Shown: positions 9,817 through 18,311 of the stretch, one piece after another
How the letters are laid out: every line of letters starts with the position of its first letter
Position numbering within the stretch: position 1 is the stretch's first letter
NCBI GenBank assembly: GCA_005503055.1
Contig: SCOX01000005.1
Span: 1-64,000 of the forward strand
From: Lysobacteraceae bacterium P
GTDB lineage: Bacteria > Pseudomonadota > Gammaproteobacteria > Xanthomonadales > Xanthomonadaceae
Length of the DNA stretch: 64,000 nucleotides
Direction of reading: 5' to 3'
Program-made: the position numbers and the translations under genes
The notes under the pieces: model-generated
Databases searched by the model: none
What the model was told of the DNA's origin: nothing
Seen by the model: the letters and a program-made list of their open reading frames with translations, nothing else

Positions 9817-10009
9817 CGGCGGGGTACCGGGGGAGGCGAGGGGAGGCGCATTCTACAGCCCGGCGCCGGACGGTCCCGTCCTCGCCTGCGTGGAGCGTCG
9901 GCAGGGGCGACGCCGGACCGTAACGCCCGGTCCGCTACAATGCCGCCCCCTTTTCCCGCCCGCCGGCCGCGTTCGCGTGCCACACGGCCTTTCCCCCTGG
10001 GACGCACGC

Positions 10010-10864
10010 ATGAGCACCAACACTTCCTGGCACTACGAGAACTTCGAGCCGACCGGCTCGGCGATCGGCTATCGCATCACCAAGAAGCTCGATGAAGTGC
10101 AGTCGCCGTTCCAGAAGATCGAGATCTTCGAGAGCACCGACTGGGGCAACCTGATGCTCATCGACGGCGCGATGATGCTGACCACGAAGGACAACTTCTT
10201 CTATCACGAGATGATGGCGCACGCGGCGCTGTTCACCCACCCCGACCCGAAGAACGTCGTGATCATCGGCGGCGGCGACTGCGGCACGCTGCGCGAGGTG
10301 CTCAAGCACAAGGGCGTACAGCGCGCGGTGCAGTGCGACATCGACGAGCAGGTCACGCGCATGGCCGAGAAGTGGTTTCCGGAACTGTGCGATTCCAACG
10401 ACGACCCGCGCGCGACGCTGCTGTTCGACGACGGCATCGCCTACATGAAGAACTGCGAGCCGAACTCGCTGGACGTGGTGATCGTGGACTCGACCGACCC
10501 GGTCGGTCCGGCCGAGGGCCTGTTCAACAAGGCCTTCTTCGAAAGCTGCTTCCGCGCGCTGAAGGACGACGGCATCCTCGTGCAGCAGTCCGAGTCGCCG
10601 CTGATGCTGCTGGAACTCATCAAGGAAATGCGTGCCGAGATGGGCAAGGCCGGCTTCACCACCTTCCAGACGCTGCCGTTCCCGCAGCCGTGCTACCCGA
10701 CCGGCTGGTGGAGCTGCACGCTGGCGCGCAAGGGGCAGGGCTTCGATTTCCGCCAGGCCGACGCCCGTGCCAAGGATTTCGACACGAAGTACTACACCGC
10801 CGACATCCACCAGGGCGCCGCTTCGCTGCCGCCGTTCGTGGCGGCGGAGCTGGGCGGCCGCTGA
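10010..10864 (+). CDS. speE: Polyamine aminopropyltransferase (spermidine synthase)
   Basis: Transfers the aminopropyl group from decarboxylated S-adenosylmethionine to putrescine. The 284-residue protein has the SpeE signature with IIGGGDCGTLREVLKH near residues 83-98; the usual second Gly-Gly is GDCG here. The catalytic-loop motif VDSTDPVGPAEG is near residue 160. The aromatic cluster of the putrescine site is also present. ATG 10010 is chosen because MSTNTSWHYENF aligns with the family start; an upstream in-frame ATG at 9890 would add non-conserved residues. A strong intrinsic terminator follows. Confidence 0.95.
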   Translation: MSTNTSWHYENFEPTGSAIGYRITKKLDEVQSPFQKIEIFESTDWGNLMLIDGAMMLTTKDNFFYHEMMAHAALFTHPDPKNVVIIGGGDCGTLREVLKHKGVQRAVQCDIDEQVTRMAEKWFPELCDSNDDPRATLLFDDGIAYMKNCEPNSLDVVIVDSTDPVGPAEGLFNKAFFESCFRALKDDGILVQQSESPLMLLELIKEMRAEMGKAGFTTFQTLPFPQPCYPTGWWSCTLARKGQGFDFRQADARAKDFDTKYYTADIHQGAASLPPFVAAELGGR

Positions 10865-10885
10865 CGCCGTCTAGCACTCCCACGA

Positions 10886-10909
10886 AGCCCCGCGAAAGCG
10901 GGGCTTTTT
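10886..10909 (+). terminator. Intrinsic terminator after speE
   Basis: An 8-bp GC-rich stem, AGCCCCGC / GCGGGGCT, closed by a GAAA tetraloop, is followed by five T residues. It lies 22 bp after the speE stop codon and has the complete form of a rho-independent terminator. Confidence 0.93.
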
Positions 10910-11016
10910 GTTTGTCCATCGAGCACGGCAATGCCGACTTTGTCGCGATTGCGGAACAGTGCGTGACGTGAGCCCTAGCCAGTCCGGCGGCTGCGCAACG
11001 TTATTATTTCGATAAC

Positions 11017-11032
11017 TGAACCGATCGGTTCA
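11017..11032. promoter_or_regulatory. 16-bp perfect palindrome, TetR-type operator candidate
   Basis: TGAACCGATCGGTTCA is a perfect 16-bp inverted repeat set in an unusually AT-rich stretch (about 11001-11040) 60 bp before the kinase-like gene. Size, symmetry and base composition resemble operators of TetR-family repressors. No TetR gene is in the window, so the cognate regulator would be elsewhere; this is inference from the palindrome. Confidence 0.5.
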
Positions 11033-11091
11033 CTGAACATCCCGCCGCGCCGCCCTCCCCCGAGCACGACGCGCGTTGCCGGACTGCACCG

Positions 11092-11745
11092 ATGAATGCC
11101 AATGCCCTGCCGCACGACCCCCGGTCGTTGCCGCCCGAAGCCCGTTTGCTCAAGCGCGGCGAGCGCTTCCTCGAGCCGGACGTCTATGTCCTCGACGTCG
11201 ACGGACGCGCCACCGTGGTCAAGGACTACGGCCGTTACCGCTGGACGCCGCTGTCGCCGCTGGCGCGCCTGCTGGTCCGGCGCGAGGCGCGCGTGCTCGA
11301 CCGCCTGCGCGGCTGGCGCCATGCGCCTGCGCTGCTGGGCACGGTCGGGCTGGCGCTGGGCATCGAATTCATCCCCGGCGTGGCCTTGGGTGAGATCGCC
11401 CTGGAAGCCGGCGCGCACGTGTTCCAGCAACTGCGCGGCGCGGTCGCCGCACTGCATGCGGCCGGGATCACCCACAACGACCTTCACCCCGCCAACGTGC
11501 TGGTGTGCGGCACGACGCCGGTGTTGATCGATTTCACCTCCGCCATGCGCACACCGCGTTGGCTGCGCTGGCTCCCGCTGGTGCGCGAACTGCGGCGCAG
11601 CGACCTGGCCAACGTGGTGAAGATGCGCCAGCGCGTCACCGGAAAGCCGCCCAGCCCGTGCGAGTCGGAACTGCTGGCGCCGCCACGCTGGGTCGACGCG
11701 ATCCGCCTGGGCTGGAAGCGGGTCTACCGTCGCATCAAGGGCTGA
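11092..11745 (+). CDS. LPS-kinase/RIO-like small protein kinase
   Basis: A 217-residue protein that looks like a minimal protein- or sugar-kinase fold. A Lys in ATVVKDYGRYRW near residue 44 could be the ATP lysine. The catalytic loop reads THNDLHPANVLV near residues 125-136, and the metal motif is IDFTSA in place of DFG. The HxDLHPxN loop is shared by InaA/WaaP-type lipopolysaccharide kinases and RIO-like kinases, so phosphorylation of LPS core sugar or of a protein is plausible but unproven. A TetR-like palindrome lies upstream. The 3' end overlaps the convergent DMT transporter by 22 bp. Confidence 0.75.
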   Translation: MNANALPHDPRSLPPEARLLKRGERFLEPDVYVLDVDGRATVVKDYGRYRWTPLSPLARLLVRREARVLDRLRGWRHAPALLGTVGLALGIEFIPGVALGEIALEAGAHVFQQLRGAVAALHAAGITHNDLHPANVLVCGTTPVLIDFTSAMRTPRWLRWLPLVRELRRSDLANVVKMRQRVTGKPPSPCESELLAPPRWVDAIRLGWKRVYRRIKG

Positions 11746-12635
11746 GGCCGCAGGCGCGCGCGCAGCGTCGAGAACGACCAGCCCAGGTTCATGCCTGCCG
11801 CCGCGATCAGGATCGCCACCGCGCCGAACACTTGCGCCGGCTGCAGCCGGTGGCCGTAGGCGAGGTAGTCCACCAGCAGCGCCGACACCGGATACAGGAA
11901 CGAGAGCGCCCCGGTCACATGCGTGGGCAGTTTCTGGATCGCGCCGTAGAGCAGGATGTACATCAGCCCCGTGTGCACGACGCCCAGCGTGAGCAGGAAG
12001 CCCCAGGTGCGCGCATCGCCGGGCAGCTCGCTGAAATCGGCGAACGGCGCCAGCAGCAACACGCCCACGCTGACCTGGATCAGCGCGACCAGGTGCGGTG
12101 GCGTGCCGGCCAGCCGCTTCGTCGCCAACGTCGCCAGCGCGTAGAAGAACGCCGCCCCGAAGGCGAGCGCGACGCCCTGCGCGAACGCCGGGCCGATCGC
12201 GCCGGCGTCGGGTTTTGCCTGCACGATCAGCAGCACGCCGGTGAAGGAAATCGCCAGCCAGGCGGCCTTGGTCCAGGTCAATCGCTCGCCCAGGAACGCG
12301 GCGCCGAGCAACACCAGCATGAAGGGCTGGGTGTTGTAGACCGCCGTGGCGACCGAGATCGAGGCGCGCGGGAATGCCGCGAACAGCAGCGCCCAGTTGA
12401 TGACGATGGCCGCACCGCCGGCGATCGCCAGCGCCCACTGCCGCGCCGTCAGGCGCCGGAAGAGGCCCAGCATCGAGCAGACGATCAACAGCGTCGCCGC
12501 GCCGAAGGCGCAACGCCAGAACACGACGCTGGCGACCGGTTGCCCGGACTCGACGACGAACCACCCGATGGTGCCGAGGATCGACATGGCGACGGTCATT
12601 TCGACCGCCCCGCGGGTCTGCACTTGCATGGACAT
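11724..12635 (-). CDS. DMT-family transporter (EamA domains)
   Basis: A 303-residue inner-membrane protein with about ten hydrophobic segments arranged as two EamA repeats (roughly residues 8-140 and 155-290), typical of drug/metabolite exporters. The loop sequences GxxxP-like YNTQPFMLVLLGAAFLGE and FLYPVSALLVDY are characteristic. ATG 12635 or 12629 could both be used; an AGG sits 2 or 8 bases upstream respectively. It is divergent from an Lrp/AsnC regulator 115 bp away, an arrangement commonly seen for amino acid exporters, which makes that class of substrate the best guess. Confidence 0.85.
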   Translation of the reverse strand: MSMQVQTRGAVEMTVAMSILGTIGWFVVESGQPVASVVFWRCAFGAATLLIVCSMLGLFRRLTARQWALAIAGGAAIVINWALLFAAFPRASISVATAVYNTQPFMLVLLGAAFLGERLTWTKAAWLAISFTGVLLIVQAKPDAGAIGPAFAQGVALAFGAAFFYALATLATKRLAGTPPHLVALIQVSVGVLLLAPFADFSELPGDARTWGFLLTLGVVHTGLMYILLYGAIQKLPTHVTGALSFLYPVSALLVDYLAYGHRLQPAQVFGAVAILIAAAGMNLGWSFSTLRARLRPQPLMRR

Positions 12636-12719
12636 GGCCTGGTGTGGGGATGACGTCAGGATGGACGGCGGGCCGCTCCCGATCCATACACCGAAAGAGG
12701 CACGCCGCGGAGTATTCCT

Positions 12720-12725
12720 TATAAT
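12720..12725 (+). promoter_or_regulatory. Possible -10 box for the Lrp/AsnC gene
   Basis: A perfect TATAAT lies 24 bp before the regulator's ATG in an otherwise GC-rich intergenic region. No convincing TTGACA-like -35 is found at the right spacing, so an activator-dependent or extended promoter is possible. Only the hexamer is direct observation. Confidence 0.35.
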
Positions 12726-12749
12726 CGAAGGCGAAACCCGGAGAAGTCG

Positions 12750-13193
12750 ATGAATGCATTGGACCCCGTCGATCAACGCATTCTTCAGCGACTGCTGGAG
12801 AATGCCCGCATCTCGATGAAGGACCTCGCGGCGGAGGTAGGGCTTTCCGCACCGAGCGTGACCGAGCGCGTCCGGCGCCTGGAGGAACGCGGCGTGATCC
12901 GTGGCTTCACGGTGGACGTCAATCCGGCGGCGCTGGGCTTTCCGATGCAGGCCATCGTGCGCATCCGCCCGTTGCCCGGGAAACTGCACATCGTGCAGGA
13001 GCTGATCCAGTCGATCCCCGAGTTCGGCGAATGCGACAAGGTCACCGGCGACGACTGCTACATCGCGCGGCTGTACGTGACCTCGATGGACGACCTCGAC
13101 GGGCTGCTCGACCGCATCGCCGACAAGGCCGAGACCAGCACGTCCATCGTCAAATCGCAGCCGATCCGTCGCCGGCCGCCGCCTCTGGGCTGA
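12750..13193 (+). CDS. Lrp/AsnC-family transcriptional regulator
   Basis: A 147-residue DNA-binding regulator. Residues 4-60 form the AsnC-type helix-turn-helix (DQRILQRLLENARISMKDLA, then SAPSVTERVRRLEERGVI). Residues 65-140 form the RAM ligand-binding domain that senses amino acids and drives octamer assembly. Start is the ATG after GGAGAAGTCG. Divergent placement against the DMT exporter suggests it controls that gene and itself in response to an amino acid; this is inferred from common Lrp-exporter pairing. The C-terminus is Arg/Pro-rich (RRRPPPLG), a lineage-specific tail. Confidence 0.9.
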   Translation: MNALDPVDQRILQRLLENARISMKDLAAEVGLSAPSVTERVRRLEERGVIRGFTVDVNPAALGFPMQAIVRIRPLPGKLHIVQELIQSIPEFGECDKVTGDDCYIARLYVTSMDDLDGLLDRIADKAETSTSIVKSQPIRRRPPPLG

Positions 13194-13205
13194 CGAACGC
13201 CGCGA

Positions 13206-14267
13206 TCACGCCACGGCGTCGGCCGGCTGCATGCGCGCGCGTTCGCGCCGACGTTCGCGCAGCTGGAGGAACGGCCGCTCGACGGCGTAATGCAGCAGCG
13301 CGCCGGCGGCCAACGTGGCCATCGCATACACCGCGAACGCGAGCAGTCCGCGTCCGGCCAACGCTTCGCCCCAGAAGCGTTCCACTGCGTGGAACACCAG
13401 CTTGTGGCTGAGGTAGAGGCTGTAGGAAATCGCCGCGATCCACGCCATGCCCGGCACCGGCCAGCGCCCGATAACGCTGCGCGCGCTCGCCGCGGCCACG
13501 ACCAGGCACGCGATCGCCGCCGACAGCACCGGCCAGCCCAGCGAGTTGGCCATCAGTCCGTTGCGCGAACGGCATAGCCAGAACGCCAGGGCCATGCCGG
13601 CCAGGCCGAGCAGCAGGAAGGCATTGCCGCGTTCGCGCATGCGCTCCCAGGTCGTCGGTCGGTACACGGCGAGCGTCGCCAGCACGACGCCGGCGAGCAG
13701 GCCGTCCAGGCGGCTCCAGGTCGGGTAGTAGAGATCCTCGATGAACCACAGGCGCGGCGGGTCAAGCGCGTCGTTGTGCAGCCACACGCCCGTGCGCAAC
13801 GCCAGCCCCGCGATCGCCACGAACACCACCACGCCCACCGTTTTCGTCGGCGAAGGCCGACGCGTGAGCCAGACCGCGAGCGCGGGAAACACCAGATAGA
13901 AGTGTTCCTCGACGCACAGCGACCACGCGTGCGAGAACGCCTGTTGCGTGCCGTAGTCCACCAGCAGGTTGAAGGTGAACGTCGCGAACTGCCACCAGGG
14001 CGCCATCCCGGGCGCCTCGCGCCAGTCCGGGAACAGCAGGTAGACCGCGAGCACCGCGACGAAGGCCGGAAGGATCCGCCACGCGCGCCGCGCGTAGAAC
14101 GCGCCGAACGACAGCCCTTCGCCGCGCGCCAGCGGCGCCAGCACCTGCCTGCCGATCAGGAAGCCGCTGAGGACGAAGAAGATGTCCACGCCCATCCAGC
14201 CGTAGCGCTCGAGCCATTTGAAATCGGGCCCGAGTCCGCCGACGAGGAAGGAATGGAACAGCATCAC
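13206..14267 (-). CDS. Acyltransferase-3 family membrane protein, N-terminus frameshifted
   Basis: A multi-pass O-acyltransferase (OafA/YrhL type) that would modify a surface polysaccharide. There are about ten hydrophobic segments, and motifs GVDIFFVLSGFLIGRQV and FYARRAWRILPAF are typical. The usual N-terminus is found in another frame: ATG 14314 opens MQRLPGLDLLRAIAVG and then meets TGA. One extra G in the GGG run near 14268-14270 would read straight on into MLFHSFLVGG. As it stands the protein would have to start at GTG 14267 and lack about 16 residues of the first membrane helix with its catalytic region. Real lesion or assembly error is unresolved. Confidence 0.78.
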   Translation of the reverse strand: MMLFHSFLVGGLGPDFKWLERYGWMGVDIFFVLSGFLIGRQVLAPLARGEGLSFGAFYARRAWRILPAFVAVLAVYLLFPDWREAPGMAPWWQFATFTFNLLVDYGTQQAFSHAWSLCVEEHFYLVFPALAVWLTRRPSPTKTVGVVVFVAIAGLALRTGVWLHNDALDPPRLWFIEDLYYPTWSRLDGLLAGVVLATLAVYRPTTWERMRERGNAFLLLGLAGMALAFWLCRSRNGLMANSLGWPVLSAAIACLVVAAASARSVIGRWPVPGMAWIAAISYSLYLSHKLVFHAVERFWGEALAGRGLLAFAVYAMATLAAGALLHYAVERPFLQLRERRRERARMQPADAVA

Positions 14268-14463
14268 CCGACGGCGATGGCGCGCAGGAGATCCAGTCCG
14301 GGAAGGCGTTGCATGAAGTCCGTTTCGTCGCCGATCGCGCGATGCGCGGGGCGCTCACTCTGCGCAGGAATCGGTCGCGCGACAAGCGGCTGCAAGTCGC
14401 CCGATGGCGTTCAAATCCGGCGGCGACCTTGAACGGCCGACAGCCTTTCGAATCGCACTCGAC

Positions 14464-14943
<480 letters not shown>

Positions 14944-14993
14944 TCACGGCCCGCCCCGCACTCTGGGTGGAACGCCCGAGGACCACCTCCCTC

Positions 14994-15257
14994 ATGATCG
15001 ACCTGAACCCCATCGACGACCTCGCCCGCCGCCTGAGCACCCTCGTTCCGCCCAGCGTTCGCGAAGGGCGCGAGGAACTGCAGCAGAACTTCAAGTCGGT
15101 GCTCCAGTCCGGCCTGGCCAAGCTTGACCTGGTCACGCGCGAGGAGTTCGAGGTCCAGCGCGAGGTCCTGCTGCGCACGCGCGAGAAGCTGGAAGAACTC
15201 CAGCGCACCGTGGCCGAACTCGAAGCCCAGCTCGTCCAGCCCTCGCCGCACCACTGA
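14994..15257 (+). CDS. ubiK: Ubiquinone biosynthesis accessory factor UbiK
   Basis: An 87-residue protein of the YqiC/UbiK family. It starts MIDLNPIDDLARRLSTLVPP and ends in a coiled coil (about residues 50-80, REEFEVQREVLLRTREKLEE). In E. coli UbiK trimerises and works with UbiJ in the cytosolic ubiquinone assembly complex under aerobic conditions. UbiJ and UbiB are encoded elsewhere in this window (30.6-32.9 kb). It sits divergent from the P-II gene and 9 bp upstream of comM, so it is probably co-transcribed with comM. Confidence 0.88.
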   Translation: MIDLNPIDDLARRLSTLVPPSVREGREELQQNFKSVLQSGLAKLDLVTREEFEVQREVLLRTREKLEELQRTVAELEAQLVQPSPHH

Positions 15258-15266
15258 GTTTTCCCG

Positions 15267-16780
15267 ATGAACCTGGCACTCGTGCACAGCCGTGCGCGAT
15301 CGGGCGTCCGTGCGCCTGCGGTTCGCGTGGAGGTGCACCTGGCGGGAGGCTTGCCGGCGATGTCGATCGTCGGCCTGCCCGAAGCCGCGGTGCGCGAATC
15401 CAAGGACCGCGTGCGCGCGGCCATCCTGTGCGCGCAGTTCGAGTTCCCGACGCGGCGCATCACGGTCAATCTCGCGCCGGCCGACCTGCCCAAGGAAGGC
15501 GGACGTTTCGATTTGCCCATCGCGCTGGGGATTCTCGCGGCCAGCGGACAGATCCCACTGGAGGCGCTGGCCGATTGCGAGTTCATCGGCGAACTCGGCC
15601 TCACCGGCGAACTGCGTGCCGTCGATGGCGTGCTGCCGGCCGCACTTGCCGCGGGTGAGGCCGGGCGGCGGCTTGTCGTACCGGTCGCCAACGGCCCCGA
15701 AGCGGCGCTGGCCAGCCGGGTCGAAGTGCGCATCGCGCGCACGCTGCTCGAAGTCTGCGCGCAGCTGACCTCGCGCAAGAGCCTGCCTTTGGCTGAAGCA
15801 CCGGCGCTCGAACGCACCTCCGGCCCCGACCTCGCCGACGTGCGCGGACAGGCACAGGCGCGGCGCGCGTTGGAGATCGCCGCAGCGGGCGCACACCACC
15901 TTCTGCTGATCGGGCCGCCGGGCTGCGGGAAGACGCTGCTGGCCTCGCGCCTGCCGGGACTGTTGCCGGAGGCGACGGAGGAAGAGGCACTGGAAGCGGC
16001 GGCCATCGCGTCCGTGAGCGGGCGCGGGCTCGATCCGGCACGCTGGCGCGAGCGACCGTTCCGTTCACCGCACCACACGGCCAGCGCCGTGGCCCTGGTC
16101 GGCGGCGGCGCGCAACCGCGGCCGGGGGAAATTTCCCTCGCGCACCAGGGCGTGCTGTTCCTGGACGAACTGCCCGAGTGGGACCGCCGCGCGCTCGAAG
16201 TCCTGCGCGAGCCGCTGGAGTCCGGCCTGATCACCGTATCGCGAGCAGCGCGCAGTGCGGAGTTCCCGGCGAGGTTCCAATTGGTCGCCGCGATGAACCC
16301 CTGCCCCTGCGGCTGGGCCGGCGATGCCTCGGGTCGCTGTCGTTGCAGCCAGGACGCGGTGCGTCGCTATCGCGGACGCGTCTCCGGCCCCCTGCTCGAT
16401 CGCATCGATCTGCACGTCGAAGTCGCCCGCCTGCCCCCGGCCGATTTGCGGCCCGATGCGCCGGCAGGGAGTCCACGAAGGTGGTTCGCGAACGCGTCGT
16501 GCAAGCCCGCGCCCGCCAGCATGCGCGCGCGGGAAAGACGAACGCCGTGCTCGATCAGCCGGAAACCGCGGCGGCGTGCCGTCTCGCCGAGCCCGACCAA
16601 TCCCTGCTGGAACGCGCCGTCGATGCACTGCAACTGTCGGCGCGTTCGATGCACCGGATCCTGCGCGTGGCCCGCACCGTGGCCGACCTCGCCGGCACGG
16701 AGTCGATCGCCACCGCGCACCTGACCGAAGCCATCGCCCTGCGACGGGCGACGCGCGCACTGGAGGCGCAGTCGGGCTGA
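15267..16780 (+). pseudogene. comM: ComM/YifB-family AAA ATPase, interrupted by a one-base frameshift
   Basis: Magnesium-chelatase-like ATPase, homologous to the branch-migration helicase ComM that promotes integration of DNA in natural transformation. The first frame gives the ChlI-like N-domain, Walker [10 protein letters not shown] near residue 214, Walker [11 protein letters not shown] near 295, and the zinc-like [15 protein letters not shown] motif. At about 16463-16475 the frame is lost. The conserved C-terminus ([20 protein letters not shown], then [20 protein letters not shown]) continues in the next frame to 16780. One additional G in the GGG at 16468-16470 gives a normal 504-residue protein; otherwise the ORF runs to a scrambled tail ending 16724. 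Confidence 0.88.
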
Positions 16781-16787
16781 CGTTCCG

Positions 16788-17270
16788 TCAGCCGCAACGC
16801 TCGCCGCAGACCCGGGGTCGCTCGAGGAAGTCGCGCGCGCCTTCGCGCGCTTCGCGCATTTCGGCCTCGGTGCCGCAGCGCGTGACCTTGGTGTTGCTGC
16901 CCGAGGTGCGTTCGCGCCAGCACACCTGCTTGTCGTCGCGTCCTGCGCGGGTGTTCTTGACCTCGGCGTTTATGCGCTCCAGCGCATTCTCCAGGCGTAC
17001 CTTGTCGTCCATGGACAACTGGTCGAGCGAGGTCTTGCCTTCGGTCACGGCGAACACGTCGGTCTGCGCCTTGCGGATCGCATTGATCTGCCGCGTCGTC
17101 ATGCCGTCGTTGTTGCCGGCGTCGAGGTCGCGCTTGAGCGCTTGTTGCTGGGCGACGATCTGATCGAACTTGCCGACCGGCTCGACGGTTTCCTGTGCGA
17201 CCGCCGCCAACGGCGCCGCCAGCGCCAGCACCAGCGCGAATCCCAACGTAAGACACGATTGCTGCTTCAT
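16788..17270 (-). CDS. Small secreted protein of unknown function, paralog A
   Basis: A 160-residue exported protein. It has a clear Sec signal peptide (MKQQSCLTLGFALVLALAAP, then AVAQ) with likely cleavage near residue 26. A helical charged middle follows (TDVFAVTEGKTSLDQLSMDD). The C-terminal part carries four Cys, in VCWRER, TRCGT and VCGERCG. ATG 17270 is preferred over ATG 17276 because GGGGGAG lies six bases before it. No known family is recognised. It is clearly paralogous to the decayed copy at 17.4-17.7 kb and the intact copy at 17.7-18.2 kb: all share an xGKxSxDQL/DL core, and the two intact copies share the cysteine-rich end. Confidence 0.75.
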   Translation of the reverse strand: MKQQSCLTLGFALVLALAAPLAAVAQETVEPVGKFDQIVAQQQALKRDLDAGNNDGMTTRQINAIRKAQTDVFAVTEGKTSLDQLSMDDKVRLENALERINAEVKNTRAGRDDKQVCWRERTSGSNTKVTRCGTEAEMREAREGARDFLERPRVCGERCG

Positions 17271-17364
17271 GGCCATCTCCCCCTGTCGATGACGTCCGCC
17301 TCGGTGACGTCCCGGTCGGGACGTTCACGTCGCTGACCTTCAGCGCGCGGGGAAGGCCCCGCGC

Positions 17365-17676
17365 TCATGGATTTCGTCCCACCCCGCCGCGGTTCTGCCG
17401 GTTGCGTTCGTTGTCGGCGAGTATCGCCTTCACGTCTTCCAGTGCCTTGAACCGTTCGACCTGTTCGTCCGGACGCAACTGATCGACCGACGACTTGCCC
17501 TCCAGCAGGTGGAACACGCGACCTGCGCCGATTGCATGCGCTGGCGCGTACCCGCATCGAAACGTGCGAAAGCGCCGGTCGAATGCTCCGTTTCGGCGCG
17601 GATCTCGCGCTGTTGTTGCAGGATCCTCGCCACCCTGTCGGCGCTGGCCTGGGCCGCGTCGTCCACAAGGGCACAT
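17365..17676 (-). pseudogene. Decayed middle copy of the secreted-protein family, paralog B
   Basis: Two frames together match the neighbours. One frame reads ADRVARILQQQREIRAETEH and on to RQRMQSAQ. The other continues RVFHLLEGKSSVDQLRPDEQ and on to AILADNERNRQNRGG. They would join if one G were added near 17521. A GGGAGAG site and ATG 17676 are present, but that ATG is not in frame with the first conserved block. There is no signal peptide and the C-terminal cysteine segment is gone. At least two lesions (loss of the export signal region and a frameshift) mark it as a pseudogene. Confidence 0.65.
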
Positions 17677-17732
17677 GTCGCACTCTCCCTCGCGATTGCG
17701 ACCGATCGGGCTTCGATCGGTCGCGTCGCCGA

Positions 17733-18206
17733 TCAATTGCTCTTGCAGTCCATGCAGCCGCCGCGCGAATCCATCATGTTGCGCGCGGCCTCGCGCTCTT
17801 CACGCCACTGCCCGGCGGTCTTGCACACGCGTTCCTTGCGCGTGCTGCCGAGCACCGGCCGGCGTTCGCAGACCATGCGCTCGTCGCCGTCGTTGTTCAC
17901 GACCGCTTCGATCCATTCGAGCGTGTTGAAGACTTCAGTCTTCTGCTGATCGTTGAGATCGGCAGTGGAATGCTTTCCCTCGATCATCTGCAGCATGCGC
18001 GCCTGCTTGGTCAGCAGTTCGCTGCGCTCGGTCGAGGACAGGTCCTTGTAGCGACCGGTACGCGCTTCCACGCCGTCGCGGATTTCGGTCTGCTGTGAGC
18101 GGATGTCGTCGAGCATCAGCACACGGCTGTCGACAGAAGCGAAGGCGGCCGGGGCGGCAAGCGCCAGGCTCAGGACGACGGCGGAAACGAAGCGGATCGC
18201 ACGCAT
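17733..18206 (-). CDS. Small secreted protein of unknown function, paralog C
   Basis: A 157-residue exported protein with signal peptide MRAIRFVSAVVLSLALAAPA ending near AFA-SVDS. The mature part has two helices, RVLMLDDIRSQQTEIRDGVE and LLTKQARMLQMIEGKHSTAD. A C-terminal half follows with Cys in MVCERR, RVCKTA and CMDCKSN. Same family as the two downstream copies; the arrangement C-B-A is all leftward with 50-100 bp gaps. The ATG at 18206 begins the signal peptide; an earlier in-frame start would precede it with non-hydrophobic residues. Function unknown. Its upstream neighbour is the peptide-maturation dehydrogenase, but a functional link is not shown. Confidence 0.75.
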   Translation of the reverse strand: MRAIRFVSAVVLSLALAAPAAFASVDSRVLMLDDIRSQQTEIRDGVEARTGRYKDLSSTERSELLTKQARMLQMIEGKHSTADLNDQQKTEVFNTLEWIEAVVNNDGDERMVCERRPVLGSTRKERVCKTAGQWREEREAARNMMDSRGGCMDCKSN

Positions 18207-18311
18207 TTCGACAGCCCTAGTGGTGGGGCTCCCAACATAGCGCGCCAGATTTGGCACTGTCGACTGCCTTAGCTGGCAAATTGGGCTGTTCAGTATCGCC
18301 AGCGCAGCCGA

